Source: Pedobacter sp. Leaf170
Lineage (GTDB): Bacteria; Bacteroidota; Bacteroidia; Sphingobacteriales; Sphingobacteriaceae
Length of the DNA: 64,000 nt
NCBI RefSeq assembly: GCF_920984665.1
Contig: NZ_CAKLBP010000002.1
Coordinates: forward strand, 1-64,000
Direction: 5' to 3'
In this document: positions 53,602 through 62,446 of the stretch, piece after piece
How the letters are laid out: each line of letters begins with the position of its first letter
Position numbering within the stretch: position 1 is the first letter of the stretch
Program-made: the position numbers and the translations under genes
The notes under the pieces: model-generated
What the model was told of the DNA's origin: nothing
What the model saw: only the letters and a program-made list of their open reading frames with translations
Database searches by the model: none

Positions 53602-55140
53602 ATGCTTGTAAAAACATACGGGAGTGCAGTTTATGGCGTAAATGCTTTAACCATAACTATTGAGGTAAGCATCAGCGCCGGTAATAAATATTTTATGGTT
53701 GGTTTACCCGACAATGCCGTTAAAGAAAGTTTGCAACGGGTAGAAAGTGCAATACATGTGGCTGGTTATAGAATGCCCCGCCAAAAAATAGTGGTTAACC
53801 TGGCCCCTGCAGATATTAGAAAAGAAGGTTCTGCTTACGATTTACCAATTGCGATAGGAATTTTAGCTGCTTCGGGACAAATTCCAGCTGATGAGTTGGA
53901 CAAATTTTTCATCATGGGCGAACTCTCGCTCGATGGTGCGATACAACCCATAAAAGGCGCATTACCAATTGCCATACAAGCGCAGCAAGATGGTTTTAAA
54001 GGCTTTATTTTACCAAAGCAAAACGTACGCGAAGCGGCCATTGTTGATGGGCTAATTGCTTATGGCGTAGAAACATTAGCACAGGTAATATCATTCTTTA
54101 ATAAAAGCGAACCGTTAGAACAAGTAAAAATTAATACACGGGAAGAATTTTTAAAAAATATTGGCAATTATGAACATGATTTTGCGGATGTAAAAGGGCA
54201 GGAAAATATAAAACGTGCTTTGGAAATTGCCGCCGCAGGCGGGCACAATGTGATTTTGATTGGTCCACCAGGTGCCGGAAAAACCATGTTAGCGAAACGT
54301 TTACCAACTATATTGCCGCCTTTAAATTTATATGAAGCTTTAGAAACAACAAAAATTCATTCAGTTGCAGGTAAGCTTTCTGCTGCCGATGCTCTAATGA
54401 CGGTTAGACCTTACCGCTCGCCGCACCATACAATTTCTGATGTAGCTTTGGTTGGCGGCGGCATGAATCCCGCACCTGGAGAAATATCTTTGGCGCATAA
54501 TGGCGTTTTATTTTTGGATGAATTACCTGAGTTTAAACGAACGGTTTTAGAGGTAATGCGACAGCCTTTGGAAGATAGAAAAGTAGCGATTTCGAGGGCG
54601 AGATTTTCTGTTGAATACCCGGCCAGTTTTATGCTGGTAGCATCGATGAATCCCTGCCCTTGCGGGTTTTACAATCACCCAGAAAAGGAATGTGTTTGCG
54701 CACCGGGTGTTGTACAAAAATACCTGAGTAAAATATCAGGACCGCTTTTAGATAGAATTGATTTGCATGTTGAAGTTACACCTGTTAATTTCTCGGAACT
54801 GGCATCATCCCGCGAAGCGGAAAAAAGTGAGTTAATAAGAGCCCGAGTAATAAAAGCGAGGGAAATTCAAGACCTTCGGTTTACGGGCAAAGATGACTTG
54901 CATTACAATGCGCAAATGAGTCCGAAAATGGTAAGAAAAGTATGCCAAATCAGCGAAGCTGGTACTAATTTACTTAAATCGGCGATGGAGCGTTTGGGTT
55001 TATCTGCCCGTGCCTACGATAGAATTTTAAAAGTTGCCAGAACAATTGCCGATTTAGATGGAAGTGAAAATGTGGAGATGGAACATTTGGCCGAATCAAT
55101 AAATTACAGAAGTTTAGATAGAGATGGTTGGGCTGGCTAA
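53602..55140 (+). CDS. YifB/ComM family magnesium chelatase-like AAA ATPase
   Basis: A 512-residue cytoplasmic protein. Residues 1-170 form the N-terminal Lon-protease-like fold (VYGVNALTITIEVSISAG, GLPDNAVKESLQRV, MGELSLDGAIQPIKGALP). The AAA+ module has Walker A GPPGAGKT (221-228), HSVAGKL, RPYRSPHHTISDVALVGGG, Walker B VLFLDELPEF and a zinc-like CPCGFYNHPEKECVC. The C-terminal Mg-chelatase helical domain ends the protein. ComM in competent bacteria is a branch-migration helicase for integrating transformed DNA; a related role is plausible here, but competence in this organism is not shown. Confidence 0.95.
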   Translation: MLVKTYGSAVYGVNALTITIEVSISAGNKYFMVGLPDNAVKESLQRVESAIHVAGYRMPRQKIVVNLAPADIRKEGSAYDLPIAIGILAASGQIPADELDKFFIMGELSLDGAIQPIKGALPIAIQAQQDGFKGFILPKQNVREAAIVDGLIAYGVETLAQVISFFNKSEPLEQVKINTREEFLKNIGNYEHDFADVKGQENIKRALEIAAAGGHNVILIGPPGAGKTMLAKRLPTILPPLNLYEALETTKIHSVAGKLSAADALMTVRPYRSPHHTISDVALVGGGMNPAPGEISLAHNGVLFLDELPEFKRTVLEVMRQPLEDRKVAISRARFSVEYPASFMLVASMNPCPCGFYNHPEKECVCAPGVVQKYLSKISGPLLDRIDLHVEVTPVNFSELASSREAEKSELIRARVIKAREIQDLRFTGKDDLHYNAQMSPKMVRKVCQISEAGTNLLKSAMERLGLSARAYDRILKVARTIADLDGSENVEMEHLAESINYRSLDRDGWAG

Positions 55141-55212
55141 ATACGAACCAGATAATAACACAGGTAACTCAACATACAATTAACTGTATTTTAGATTAAC
55201 TTAATTACTAAC

Positions 55213-55686
55213 ATGCAAAGCAAAGTCATTAAATTTCAACATCCTTTTCGCGAGCTGGAAGAAACAATTTCTTACAGTAGCCCGGCCCAAACAGTTCAAT
55301 CGTTTTTAGAAATAAATTGGGAGCAATTAAATATCGACATTTATGAAAAGCATGATGAAGTAATACATGATTACTATTTTTTCGAGGTAAGTTATATGGA
55401 TTTGTCAAATCATAAGCATACTTTAAACATTGGTGGTGCATACACCCATGGTAAAAATCTTGAAATAAATGGCCCGCAATTCGATGTTCGATATAGCCGG
55501 CCAATTGAAAAAACGAATAGAGGATTTTTAGGATTAGGTGCTTTGAAAACTAAAACCATGATAGATGAAATGTGGATGGAAGAGTGTAATAAATCTTTTG
55601 TGGTTAAATGCCTGGAGGCATTTTTAAAACACGATAAACAATTTTTAGAATCTGAAATTATTAACAATGGCGTATCGAGCTTTTAA
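55213..55686 (+). CDS. Hypothetical protein, 157 residues
   Basis: Not recognised. The protein has no signal peptide or membrane segment. The middle is beta-prone (YYFFEVSYMDL, HTLNIGGAYTHGKNLEING), then comes a short glycine turn (GFLGLGALKTKT), and the C-terminal quarter looks helical (MWMEECNKSFVVKCLEAFLKHDKQF). It stands alone between the YifB-family gene and a frameshifted MORN-type gene. Codon use does not differ obviously from its neighbours. Confidence 0.65.
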   Translation: MQSKVIKFQHPFRELEETISYSSPAQTVQSFLEINWEQLNIDIYEKHDEVIHDYYFFEVSYMDLSNHKHTLNIGGAYTHGKNLEINGPQFDVRYSRPIEKTNRGFLGLGALKTKTMIDEMWMEECNKSFVVKCLEAFLKHDKQFLESEIINNGVSSF

Positions 55687-55729
55687 TATTTTAACCATTG
55701 CAGATAGTTGTAGAAATTAACCTTAAATA

Positions 55730-55989
55730 ATGGAATCTAATAGGCAGACTATAACAGAAAATTATTATAAAAAAGATTTACAGAATGGCCTATCAACTAT
55801 GTTTGCACAAGGAAAAAAGAATATGGATGCAGAATTTTAAATGGTAAGCGACATGGCCTTTGCCAAATGTACAGACCAGATGGCACTATACTTTCTACAC
55901 GTTACTATTTTAATGGAGAAAAAGTAAGGGCAGCGATTTTTAAGCAAGCCCAAATCAGATGTGTTGAGAGGAAAATTGGATTGTTTTAA
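55730..55989 (+). pseudogene. Frameshifted MORN_2-type repeat gene
   Basis: The frame from 55730 encodes 36 residues ending DAEF then stops at 55838-55840. Shifting by one base at the TTTT run (55835-55838) opens a second frame of 50 codons ending at 55989. That second part reads LNGKRHGLCQMYRPDG and then YYFNGEKV, the spacing of MORN_2/YwqK-like repeats, and the first part reads LQNGLSTMFAQGKKN. One missing T would join them into a protein of about 87 residues. It is either a recent loss or a sequencing error in the homopolymer. Confidence 0.55.
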
Positions 55990-56082
55990 TATTTCTACCG
56001 AGAACAAAGGAATCATTAATTTATCTTTTATAATTTTTTATGCACCAAATAATTAATGCAGATAATATTTAAAAATTACAAA

Positions 56083-56090
56083 TAACTTTG
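56083..56090 (+). promoter_or_regulatory. -7 box for the MBL-fold gene
   Basis: TAACTTTG matches TAnnTTTG and ends 14 bases before the ATG at 56105. It overlaps the upstream GTG at 56090, which argues against that GTG as start codon. No -33 match at 19-21 bases. Confidence 0.4.
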
Positions 56091-56104
56091 TGCGTATCAT
56101 ACAG

Positions 56105-57238
56105 ATGAAAAGCAAAATTTATAAAATTATTAAATGGGGCCTGATTACAATTATTTCATTAATTGCAATCCTTTTTTTAGTAACCTATTTTTACATGAAG
56201 AAACCTTTATTCGGTAAAGCTGCTGAAGGTGTAAGATTAGAACGGATGAAAAAGTCACCACATTTTAAAGATGGTATTTTTGAAAACATCCATGCAACTC
56301 CAGCTGTAACCGAAGGTTATAGTACTATGGGTATCATTATTGATAAACTATTTACAAAATATCCCAGATTAACTCCTGTAGATAGTATTCCATCCAAAAA
56401 AGTAGATTTATTGAATTTACCAATTGACCAGGATATTTTGGTTTGGTTTGGGCATTCATCTTATTTTATACAATTAGATGGTAAAAGAATATTAGTCGAC
56501 CCGGTTTTTAGTGGTAATGCTTCTCCAATTCCGGGAACGGTGGTAGCCTTTAAAGGTACCGAAAGATACAAGGTAGAAGATTTACCCGATATCGATTATT
56601 TAATTATCTCTCACGACCACTACGACCATGTAGATTACCAAAGCTTAGTCGAGTTAAAATCAAAAACTAAGAAGGTGATTTGTGGTTTGGGCGTTGGTGC
56701 CGATTTTGAGGAATGGGGTTATAACTTAAATGATATTTTAGAAAAAGACTGGAATGAAACCATCGATTTAGGCGATAACTTTTTCGTGCATACCACACCG
56801 GCACGCCACTTTTCGGGACGGGGATTTACCAGAAATAATACGTTATGGATGTCATACGTTTTCCAAAGCCCAACAATGAAAATTTACATCGGCGGTGATA
56901 GCGGCTATGATACACACTATGCAGAAATTGGAAAGAAATTCGGCCCTATTGATTTGGCGATTTTAGAAGATGGTCAGTACGATAAAAAATGGAAGTACAT
57001 CCATTTAATGCCTGAGCAAGGTTTGCAAGCAGCAAAAGATTTGAAAGCTAAAAGACTATTTCCGGTACATTCTTCAAAATTTGTTTTGGCAAATCATCCC
57101 TGGGACGAACCTTTGGTAAAAATTACAGAACTAAATAAGAAAGCTCAAATCCCATTGGTAACGCCAATGATTGGCGAATTTGTTTATCTAAAAAACGAAA
57201 GGCAGATTTTTAATCAATGGTGGATTGGCGTGAAGTAA
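56105..57238 (+). CDS. Membrane-anchored MBL-fold hydrolase (NAPE-PLD/UlaG-like)
   Basis: A 377-residue metallo-beta-lactamase-fold enzyme. One membrane segment (about 10-30) tethers it, with the catalytic domain outside the cytoplasm if orientation is as usual. Zinc motifs are WFGHSSYFIQLDGKRILVDPV, SHDHYDHVD (HxHxDH), TPARHFSGRG, GGDSGYDTHY and FPVHSSKF. The layout with VDPVFSG and HFSGRG matches the N-acyl-phosphatidylethanolamine phospholipase D/RomA-like group, so a phospholipid or lipid substrate is possible but not proven. The start at 56105 is preferred over the GTG at 56090, which lies in the -7 box. Confidence 0.9.
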   Translation: MKSKIYKIIKWGLITIISLIAILFLVTYFYMKKPLFGKAAEGVRLERMKKSPHFKDGIFENIHATPAVTEGYSTMGIIIDKLFTKYPRLTPVDSIPSKKVDLLNLPIDQDILVWFGHSSYFIQLDGKRILVDPVFSGNASPIPGTVVAFKGTERYKVEDLPDIDYLIISHDHYDHVDYQSLVELKSKTKKVICGLGVGADFEEWGYNLNDILEKDWNETIDLGDNFFVHTTPARHFSGRGFTRNNTLWMSYVFQSPTMKIYIGGDSGYDTHYAEIGKKFGPIDLAILEDGQYDKKWKYIHLMPEQGLQAAKDLKAKRLFPVHSSKFVLANHPWDEPLVKITELNKKAQIPLVTPMIGEFVYLKNERQIFNQWWIGVK

Positions 57239-57503
57239 GTATTTCCGAAAATCATCTATAAAACCGAACACTATTAGCCATCCAACTAATTAAGTCTGGA
57301 TTTTATTTGTCATGAAAAAAATCGTTATAATCATTTACGTAAGGCTTTGATTTTTAGATGCTTAAAATAAGACACAAATCAAATAATGGCAGCTGAATTT
57401 AGCTGATTAGATTCTCTTTGGCATAGTCGTTGTAATGATGCCCATACATTTACTAATCCAATCTGCTAACTACCTTGGCAGATTGAAAATTGAAAAACAT
57501 ATC

Positions 57504-57875
57504 ATGAAAAAGACTATTCAAATTTTCAGCATGCTATTAATAGCATTAACCGTAATGTCATCTTGTAAAAAAGATACTGACCCTGCAGACCACGATTTTT
57601 TCGTAGGTACTTACAGAGGAACTGTTTCATACAGTAAAGGCGATACTCAAATCAACAGTACTGATGGTAAAGTTACCGTAACCAAAGTTAGTGATACGTA
57701 TAGCTTCTTCTTTGGCAATAACATTCCTGATATTACAGGTGTGAAATTCCAAGAAAGCGGAAACACTTACATTAGCGTTGGTACTGGCGTTGTAGGTATT
57801 ACAATTGATGCCAACAATTTAAAAATTGGCGTGTCAAATACCAATGGAACCTGGACGGCCAATTGCACCAGATAA
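57504..57875 (+). CDS. Small lipoprotein of unknown function
   Basis: A 123-residue lipoprotein. The signal peptide (MKKTIQIFSMLLIALTVMSSC) ends in lipobox MSSC, then an acidic linker KKDTDPADHDFF. The mature part is all-beta with repeating polar strands (FVGTYRGTVSYSKGD, GKVTVTKVSDTYSFFF, GVVGITIDANN) and resembles small lipocalin-like calycin barrels in Bacteroidota, though no decisive motif is seen. The start at 57504 gives the signal peptide; the frame runs open further upstream. Followed within 10 bp by a bidirectional terminator. Confidence 0.8.
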   Translation: MKKTIQIFSMLLIALTVMSSCKKDTDPADHDFFVGTYRGTVSYSKGDTQINSTDGKVTVTKVSDTYSFFFGNNIPDITGVKFQESGNTYISVGTGVVGITIDANNLKIGVSNTNGTWTANCTR

Positions 57876-57884
57876 TTTAAAAGC

Positions 57885-57915
57885 AAAAAAGTCCTGAATT
57901 AGTCAGGACTTTTTT
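57885..57915. terminator. Bidirectional terminator
   Basis: A perfect 13-bp stem AAAAAAGTCCTGA/TCAGGACTTTTTT with loop ATTAG between two convergent genes. The A and T arms give U tails in both directions. Confidence 0.9.
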
Positions 57916-57917
57916 CG

Positions 57918-58169
57918 TTACAATTCTTCCTCTTCATCGTCCTCTTCCGGCGCATATTTTTCAATTGCCGCTCCAATTGCATTAACCTCTTCATCTTCCT
58001 CAAAAATCGGAAGTTCTGTTTTATAATCCATTTTTAACCAGATGGATGAAGTATCTTTTAAAATCTGAATGTATTCTCTACCATCTTTAAAAATGGTGTA
58101 CATATCATTTCCTTCCGGGAAAACCGAATAATTTATCGGACCAATTTCTACATCAAATGGTTCTTGCAT
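57918..58169 (-). CDS. Small acidic protein of unknown function
   Basis: An 83-residue, strongly acidic soluble protein. The first half looks beta-rich (FDVEIGPINYSVFPEGNDMYTIF, REYIQILKD, WLKMDY); the tail is EEDDEEEEL. There is no known motif. It starts with MQEPFDVEIG and ends against the 57885-57915 terminator. It reads as a genuine short gene because its composition is coherent and it has its own terminator, but no function can be proposed. Confidence 0.7.
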   Translation of the reverse strand: MQEPFDVEIGPINYSVFPEGNDMYTIFKDGREYIQILKDTSSIWLKMDYKTELPIFEEDEEVNAIGAAIEKYAPEEDDEEEEL

Positions 58170-58315
58170 GGCTGTCTTTTTTCACAAAGATAAGGCTTTA
58201 AGCTTTTCCAAAAGGTAAAATAGATAATCAGACAGCAAAAAAATTACGGCGAGTTGTTTAAAAACTTAATCAATTGTACTACTTTGCACTAAACAATTTA
58301 CGGAAAGATTAGAAG

Positions 58316-59698
58316 ATGAAGTTAACGTTTTGGGGTGCTGCACAACAGGTAACAGGTAGTATGCACCTGCTCGAAGTTGGGCATTATAAAATACTGATAG
58401 ATTGCGGTTTGGATTATGAAAAAGAAACCTATCAGGAAGAAAACCAACAATTTCCCTTCTATCCATCGGATATAAATCTGGTTATACTTACCCATGCCCA
58501 TATCGACCATTCGGGCAATTTACCAACGCTTGTGCGCTTGGGTTTTGATGGGCAAGTGCTATGTACGCCTCCAACTGCAGATTTAACTTCTATCCTTTTA
58601 TTTGATTCTGTTGAGCTTTTTTTACGTAAACAAAGTAGAAAACCCCGTACCAAAAGGGGCAATTTCAGTGGACCAAAACCTTTGTATCTGCACAAGCATG
58701 TAATGGATACCATAGACCGTTTTGTAACGATTGCATTTAACAAACCGTTCAAAATTAATGGTGATATCAGCTTAACATTTATCCCGGTAGGGCACTTACT
58801 TGGCGCTGCGGCAGCTGTATTAACCATTAACGATAATGGCGAAGAAAAGCGTATTGCTTTCTCGGGCGATATTGGTCGCGAAAATTATCCGGTTCTGGTG
58901 AAACCTGAACCCATACCTGAAGTTGATTATTTTGTTTGCGAAGCCACTTATGGCGGTCGATACCACACAAAAGACCAAACTTTAGGAGAAAGACTAGTTA
59001 AAGAGATTGAGGAAGCTTGTATTAAAACTCCGGGGCGTTTAATTATTCCAGCCTTTAGCATTGGCCGAACACAATCTTTGGTTTTTGCTTTGAATCAAAT
59101 TTTTACAAAAAAGTTATTGCCGCCTGTTCAAATTTTTGTTGATAGCCCGATGGCAATACAAGCTACAGATGTTTATCGCAAACACCATAATTTGGTTAAT
59201 CAAGAGGCAAAAGATTTTTATAAAACCATGGGCGATGAGTTTGAATTTGAGCATTTGGCTTATGTGCAAACCATGAAAGAAAGTAAAGATGTTTCAAATT
59301 ATTTCGACCCATGCATCATCATTTCTTCTGCAGGTATGTTAGAAGGCGGGCGAATTCAAGATCATCTTTATTACAACATACAAAACTATTATTGCACAAT
59401 TTTATTTATTGGCTATTGCGCAAAAGGAACATTGGGCTATAAGCTATTAAGCGGTGCACCTATTGTTAGAATAAAAGACAGAGAAATGATGGTTTATGCT
59501 ACTATTCGCCAAACCGATTTATTGAGTGGCCATGGCGACCATGATGATTTAATGCGAACCGTAAAGCAAACCGGCCAGCCTAAAAAGGTATTTTTGGTAC
59601 ATGGGGAAGACAGGAGTTTACAAAGCTTAACTGCCTCATTGCAAGCAGATGGTTTTAATGTTGTTGCGCCACAAAGGGGAGAGGTTTTTGAAATTTAA
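58316..59698 (+). CDS. MBL-fold beta-CASP RNA-processing nuclease
   Basis: A 460-residue metallo-beta-lactamase/beta-CASP protein, a family that includes CPSF73-like RNA nucleases. The zinc motif THAHIDHSGNLP, IPVGHLLGAAAAVL, SGDIGRENYP and EATYGGRYH define the MBL core. The beta-CASP cap holds IPAFSIGRTQSLVFALNQI and IISSAGMLEGGRIQDHL. The C-terminal RMMBL-like part has LSGHGDHDDLM and VFLVHGE. Bacteroidota homologues are cytoplasmic, probably RNA exo/endonucleases; the substrate is unknown. It is a single gene with no close partner. Confidence 0.93.
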   Translation: MKLTFWGAAQQVTGSMHLLEVGHYKILIDCGLDYEKETYQEENQQFPFYPSDINLVILTHAHIDHSGNLPTLVRLGFDGQVLCTPPTADLTSILLFDSVELFLRKQSRKPRTKRGNFSGPKPLYLHKHVMDTIDRFVTIAFNKPFKINGDISLTFIPVGHLLGAAAAVLTINDNGEEKRIAFSGDIGRENYPVLVKPEPIPEVDYFVCEATYGGRYHTKDQTLGERLVKEIEEACIKTPGRLIIPAFSIGRTQSLVFALNQIFTKKLLPPVQIFVDSPMAIQATDVYRKHHNLVNQEAKDFYKTMGDEFEFEHLAYVQTMKESKDVSNYFDPCIIISSAGMLEGGRIQDHLYYNIQNYYCTILFIGYCAKGTLGYKLLSGAPIVRIKDREMMVYATIRQTDLLSGHGDHDDLMRTVKQTGQPKKVFLVHGEDRSLQSLTASLQADGFNVVAPQRGEVFEI

Positions 59699-59740
59699 TT
59701 GGTTCAATGGTTCATTAGTGTTTATAATCCAAATTGTAAG

Positions 59741-59764
59741 ATTGCTTCGTGCCTCGCAATGACG
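59741..59764. repeat. Short palindromic interspersed repeat
   Basis: ATTGCTTCGTGCCTCGCAAT with GACG downstream: the ends ATTGC/GCAAT pair. A similar ATTGC...GAAGCAATGACGG remnant lies at 45062-45088, before the first glucosaminidase gene. These are common REP-like sequences. Confidence 0.55.
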
Positions 59765-59770
59765 TCACGT

Positions 59771-61018
59771 CTATCCCCTCACCTGTCCGTCACCACGCAC
59801 AACCCATTTATAACTTGTAAGTTCTTCTAAACCCATTGGTCCGCGGGCATGAAGTTTTTGAGTGCTAATACCAATTTCTGCACCTAAGCCAAACTGTGCG
59901 CCATCTGTAAATCCTGTCGATGCATTTGCATAAACCGCAGCCGCATCCACTTCATTTAAAAAGCGGGTAATATTTTCGGCCTCCTCAGATATAATAGCTT
60001 CGCTATGCTTGGAGCTATATTTTGCAATGTGATTTAAAGCAGCATCTAAATCCTGCACTACTTTAACGGCTATTTTTAACGATAAAAACTCTGTACCGAA
60101 ATGTTCATCCTGTGCCTGGTGTAATAATTCACCTGGATAAGATGGTTGTAAAACACCATAACTTATTTCATCGGCAAAAATTTCAACTTTTGCATCCGCC
60201 AAAGGCGATAAAAGATTACATAATTCAGCTAATTTATTTTGGTGAACCAATACGCAATCTAAGCTATTACAAACGCTTACCCTTCGGGTTTTTGCGTTGA
60301 AAATAATGGCTTTACCTTTTTCTAAATCTCCAGTCGCATCAAAATAAGTATGCACAATACCGGCTCCGGTTTCAATTACAGGAATTTTACTGTTTTCCCT
60401 TACATAATTAATTAAAGATTGGCTGCCGCGGGGAATGAGCACATCTACAAAATTTCTGGCATTTAGTAGGGCTTCAGTTGCCGCTCTTTCTGCAGGTAAA
60501 AGCGTTAAAACATCGGGATTTATATCGTGTTTTTTTAGTACACCTTGAATAACCTTCGCTATGGCTAAGTTTGAAAATTCAGCATCGCTCCCGCCTTTTA
60601 ACACAGCCACATTACCCGTTTTAAAGCACAGCGAAAATACATCGGCGGTAACATTTGGCCGGGCTTCGTAAATTACACCAACAACACCTAATGGCACTCT
60701 TACTTTTTGAATTTGTAATTGATTATCAAGGATTTTATCTGATAAAATTTCGCCTAGTGGACTTGATAAATTACTAACATTCTTAACATCACTTGCAATA
60801 TCTGCGATGCGCTGCTCGGTTAGCTTAAGCCTGTCGTATTTTGGATCTTCAATCGGCATTTTAGCTAAATCTTTTGCGTTTTCTGCTAAAATTTCTGCTG
60901 AATGCAAAACCAAAGCATCGGCTAAATCTGCCAATACTGCATTCGTTGTATTTTTGTTTAAGCCTACCAATGTCCGGCTTGCTTGCTGAGAATTTTCAAA
61001 ATATTGTTTGTAGTTCAT
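59771..61018 (-). CDS. proA: Glutamate-5-semialdehyde dehydrogenase (gamma-glutamyl phosphate reductase)
   Basis: A 415-residue cytoplasmic NADPH-dependent enzyme making glutamate semialdehyde, the second step of proline synthesis. The N-terminal NAD(P) fold (VRVPLGVVGVIYEARPNVT, LKGGSDAEFSNLAI), the ETGAGIVHTYFD region and the catalytic cysteine in RRVSVCNSLDCVLVH are visible, with the C-terminal ASTGFTDGAQFGLGAEIGISTQKLHARGPMG closing the family. It lies 39 bp after proB on the same strand, forming a proBA operon. The gap contains a short TATCAAG repeat. Confidence 0.97.
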   Translation of the reverse strand: MNYKQYFENSQQASRTLVGLNKNTTNAVLADLADALVLHSAEILAENAKDLAKMPIEDPKYDRLKLTEQRIADIASDVKNVSNLSSPLGEILSDKILDNQLQIQKVRVPLGVVGVIYEARPNVTADVFSLCFKTGNVAVLKGGSDAEFSNLAIAKVIQGVLKKHDINPDVLTLLPAERAATEALLNARNFVDVLIPRGSQSLINYVRENSKIPVIETGAGIVHTYFDATGDLEKGKAIIFNAKTRRVSVCNSLDCVLVHQNKLAELCNLLSPLADAKVEIFADEISYGVLQPSYPGELLHQAQDEHFGTEFLSLKIAVKVVQDLDAALNHIAKYSSKHSEAIISEEAENITRFLNEVDAAAVYANASTGFTDGAQFGLGAEIGISTQKLHARGPMGLEELTSYKWVVRGDGQVRG

Positions 61019-61020
61019 TT

Positions 61021-61043
61021 CTTAGTATCAAGTATCAAGACTA
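61021..61043. repeat. TATCAAGTATCAAG microrepeat in the proBA gap
   Basis: CTTAGTATCAAGTATCAAG; its complement reads CTTGATACTTGATACTAAG, the same words that build the second half of the tandem repeat at 538-1165 (TCTTGATACTCGATACTTAA). Confidence 0.6.
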
Positions 61044-61057
61044 ACTGGATTTTAAAC

Positions 61058-62158
61058 TTATATCGCTGAATAAAAGTAATCGTAATGCACTAAAGCCTTT
61101 TGCTTTTTCTGCCCGATTCTCTCCTTTGCTTTATCAGAGCCATATTCTGCAATCCCTAGCCCGATAAGCTGGTTATTTTCATCTATAATTTTGATGATAT
61201 CGCCTTTCAAAAAATCTGATTGAATTTCGATAATACCAATTGGCAATAAGCTCGTGGCTTTACCTGAGGTTAAGACTTCTTTTGCACCATTATTTAACTT
61301 CACAATTCCTTTTGCTGATGTTTCTGAATGCGCAATCCATTTTTTCTTGCCAGATTTTATTTTCTCGGGGATGAAACGGGTGTGAACCAATTGATTGTTT
61401 AACAAAGTGCTTAGTACATTATCTGTAGTTCCGTTAGCAATGTGCACCGCAATACCCAATTTTGCCACTTTTTGAGCCATTGTAGATTTTGTTACCATAC
61501 CACCACGACCAAATTGCGATTTACCCGTTTGGATAAAAGATGCCAGATTTGAAACCGAACCTGAAATTTCTTCAATAACTTTTGAACCTTCCAACTTTGG
61601 GTCGCCGTTGTAAATACCATTTACGTTTGATAGTATAATTAACGCATCTGCATTTAGCATTGAAGCAATTAAACCTGCTAATTCATCGTTATCGGTAAAC
61701 ATTAGCTCGGTTACCGAAACTACATCGTTCTCATTTACAACAGGAATAACATCATTTTGCAGCAAAATTTGCATGCAATTTTTCATATTTAAATAGTGTG
61801 CCCTATCTCTAAAATCTTCTTTAGTAACTAAAACCTGTGCACATTTTATTTTATGCGGTTCAAAAAAGTTTGAGTAGGTATTAATCAGTTTTACCTGGCC
61901 AATTGCTGCAAGAAGTTGTCTGGTTGTTACGGCATCTTGCTTTTCTGCAACAGTAATTAAGCTTCTACCTGAGGCTACGGCGCCAGACGAAACTAAGATT
62001 ACTTCGATGCCCTGCTTTTTAATCTCAGCCAACTGATTTACCAAATGTTTAATTCGCCCTTCATCGGGTAAACCGTTTGCCTGTGTAATTACATTAGACC
62101 CAACTTTAACAATAATTTTTTTGTACCCTAATTTCATTGGCTGCTCCAAACCCTTCAT
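61058..62158 (-). CDS. proB: Glutamate 5-kinase
   Basis: A 366-residue cytoplasmic kinase phosphorylating glutamate, the first and normally proline-inhibited step of proline synthesis. The amino-acid kinase domain spans about 8-265 (KIIVKVGSNVITQANG, VSSGAVASGR, NENDVV, FTDNDELAGLIASML, KSQFGRGGMVTKS). A C-terminal PUA domain (about 285-366, GIVKLNNGAKEVLTSGKATSLLPIGI) is present. The start at 62158 is the longest; an ATG seven codons later (62137, MKLGYKKIIVKVG) fits the family equally well. It is the first gene of proBA. Confidence 0.96.
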   Translation of the reverse strand: MKGLEQPMKLGYKKIIVKVGSNVITQANGLPDEGRIKHLVNQLAEIKKQGIEVILVSSGAVASGRSLITVAEKQDAVTTRQLLAAIGQVKLINTYSNFFEPHKIKCAQVLVTKEDFRDRAHYLNMKNCMQILLQNDVIPVVNENDVVSVTELMFTDNDELAGLIASMLNADALIILSNVNGIYNGDPKLEGSKVIEEISGSVSNLASFIQTGKSQFGRGGMVTKSTMAQKVAKLGIAVHIANGTTDNVLSTLLNNQLVHTRFIPEKIKSGKKKWIAHSETSAKGIVKLNNGAKEVLTSGKATSLLPIGIIEIQSDFLKGDIIKIIDENNQLIGLGIAEYGSDKAKERIGQKKQKALVHYDYFYSAI

Positions 62159-62303
62159 AGCACAAAGGGCGTTTTGTAAAATTAATGCGGCAATTTAACA
62201 TCTATTTTTTCAATTTAAATGATAATTATCCAGAACTAAAATTTTTGCGAAAATGATAAAATTTTCCCACCTGCATTTTGGCCAAAGGCAGGATACTTTG
62301 TTC

Positions 62304-62375
62304 ATAAACCCGACATAAGCGAGCACGGAGTGAAACGTAGTAAAGCTATTGGCGGGACTGATGACTGCCATAAAA
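62304..62375. repeat. Degenerate interspersed repeat, copy B
   Basis: ATAAACCCGACATAAGCGAG, then TAGTAAAGCTATTGGCGGGACTGATGACTGCC. The order and words match copy A at 51640-51750. The rest of the 62159-62446 gap shows nothing recognisable. Confidence 0.5.
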
Positions 62376-62446
62376 TGCCGAAGCCTTCATTTTCAAATTA
62401 ATAGTTTAAATTTTATTAAATTGCCAATACCTAAATCAAACCAACC

